Shown: one piece after another, positions 5,678 through 6,033 of the stretch
Numbering within the stretch: the stretch's first letter is position 1
Layout: each line of letters opens with the position of its first letter
Assembly (NCBI GenBank): GCA_020344435.1
Contig: CP070826.1
Coordinates: 242,776-248,808, forward strand
Reading direction: 5' to 3'
DNA from: Candidatus Bathyarchaeota archaeon
GTDB lineage: Archaea; Thermoproteota; Bathyarchaeia; Bathyarchaeales; Bathyarchaeaceae
DNA length: 6,033 nt
Made by a program: the position numbers and the translations under genes
The notes under the pieces: model-generated
Database searches by the model: none
What the model was told of the DNA's origin: nothing
The model's input: the letters and a program-made list of their open reading frames with translations, nothing else

Positions 5678-6033
5678 ATGTGCCCGACATACAAAGATGG
5701 TAAGAAGGACAATATACTTCCCTTCCAGCAGGTGAGACAGAAAGTCATTGCTGCGAATCTGTCAATAAATGAAGAGGCCTTCTTCTGGCTGCTATACTAT
5801 TGCGGAGTACGTAAGAGTGAAGCTTATGAAAGAGTCGTCAGCGACTTCAAGATAACCAACACGCGCATCGTAGTAGACTTTCACCAGAGAAAGAAAAAGG
5901 GGGCTACAGTCCCACCGCTAAAGCTTCCGTTGTCTTGGTATGGAATGAACAAGCTTGAATATATGGTCGAGAAAGCTAAGGAACGAAGGCCACGCAACAA
6001 GGCAGTTTATGTTTATGTAGATCACATGCGCAC
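5678..6033 (+). CDS. Tyrosine recombinase/integrase, N-terminal part (3' end outside window)
   Basis: The first 118 residues are visible. The segment FFWLLYYCGVRKSEAYE (35-51) contains the first catalytic arginine (R45) in the GxRxSE setting of tyrosine recombinases. A strand-turn region follows with basic RKKKG (71-75), whose lysine is a candidate for the beta-hairpin lysine, then PLKLPLSW (80-87). The HxxR motif and the nucleophilic tyrosine would lie beyond the window. Only about 44 residues precede R45, so the usual N-terminal SAM-like core-binding domain is missing, as in some short archaeal integrases. A TAA at 5669-5671 in frame fixes ATG 5678 as the first possible ATG. GGATGG (5662-5667) is at best a weak ribosome site. 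The enzyme would cut and rejoin DNA at a specific site; whether it serves a provirus, plasmid or resolution system is unknown. Confidence 0.78.
   Translation, partial: MCPTYKDGKKDNILPFQQVRQKVIAANLSINEEAFFWLLYYCGVRKSEAYERVVSDFKITNTRIVVDFHQRKKKGATVPPLKLPLSWYGMNKLEYMVEKAKERRPRNKAVYVYVDHMR

Overview
The window looks archaeal. Candidate promoters are TATA boxes placed about 26 bp before a very short leader. One start is preceded by a GGTGAT-type ribosome site, and the genes belong to families common in archaea. The moderate base composition, the N-glycosylation sequons in the secreted protein and the single-domain integrase would fit an uncultured mesophilic or moderately thermophilic lineage such as Bathyarchaeia. 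That lineage is an inference; no marker gene is present.

Layout: (1) 1-1750, plus strand: the 3' end of tldD followed after 4 bp by a complete pmbA/tldE, a two-gene operon for the TldD/TldE protease pair. (2) 1859-3163, plus strand: an anchored, probably heavily glycosylated ABC-type solute-binding protein with its own promoter and no intact permease or ATPase gene beside it. (3) 3164-3639: a repeat-containing stretch with two unrecognised short reading frames, one of them with a membrane segment (3237-3413). (4) 3640-4921, minus strand: a YjbQ/UPF0047 protein and a creatininase-family amidohydrolase, each with a clear TATA box. The position of the second TATA box argues that the creatininase begins at 4921 rather than at the longest possible start, 4993. 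(5) 4922-5677: about 750 bp with no convincing gene but with two perfect inverted repeats, each with a 6-nt spacer. (6) 5678-end, plus strand: the start of a tyrosine recombinase that appears to lack the usual N-terminal DNA-binding domain.

TldD and TldE should work as one protease complex. The two minus-strand genes are separate enzymes of small-molecule metabolism with no demonstrated link. The right end, where a recombinase gene sits just after a 9-6-9 inverted repeat resembling a recombinase core site, may be the edge of an integrated element. I found no CRISPR array, no RNA gene and no clear multi-gene novel system. The most interesting leads are the repeat beside the integrase and the small membrane reading frame hidden behind the solute-binding gene.
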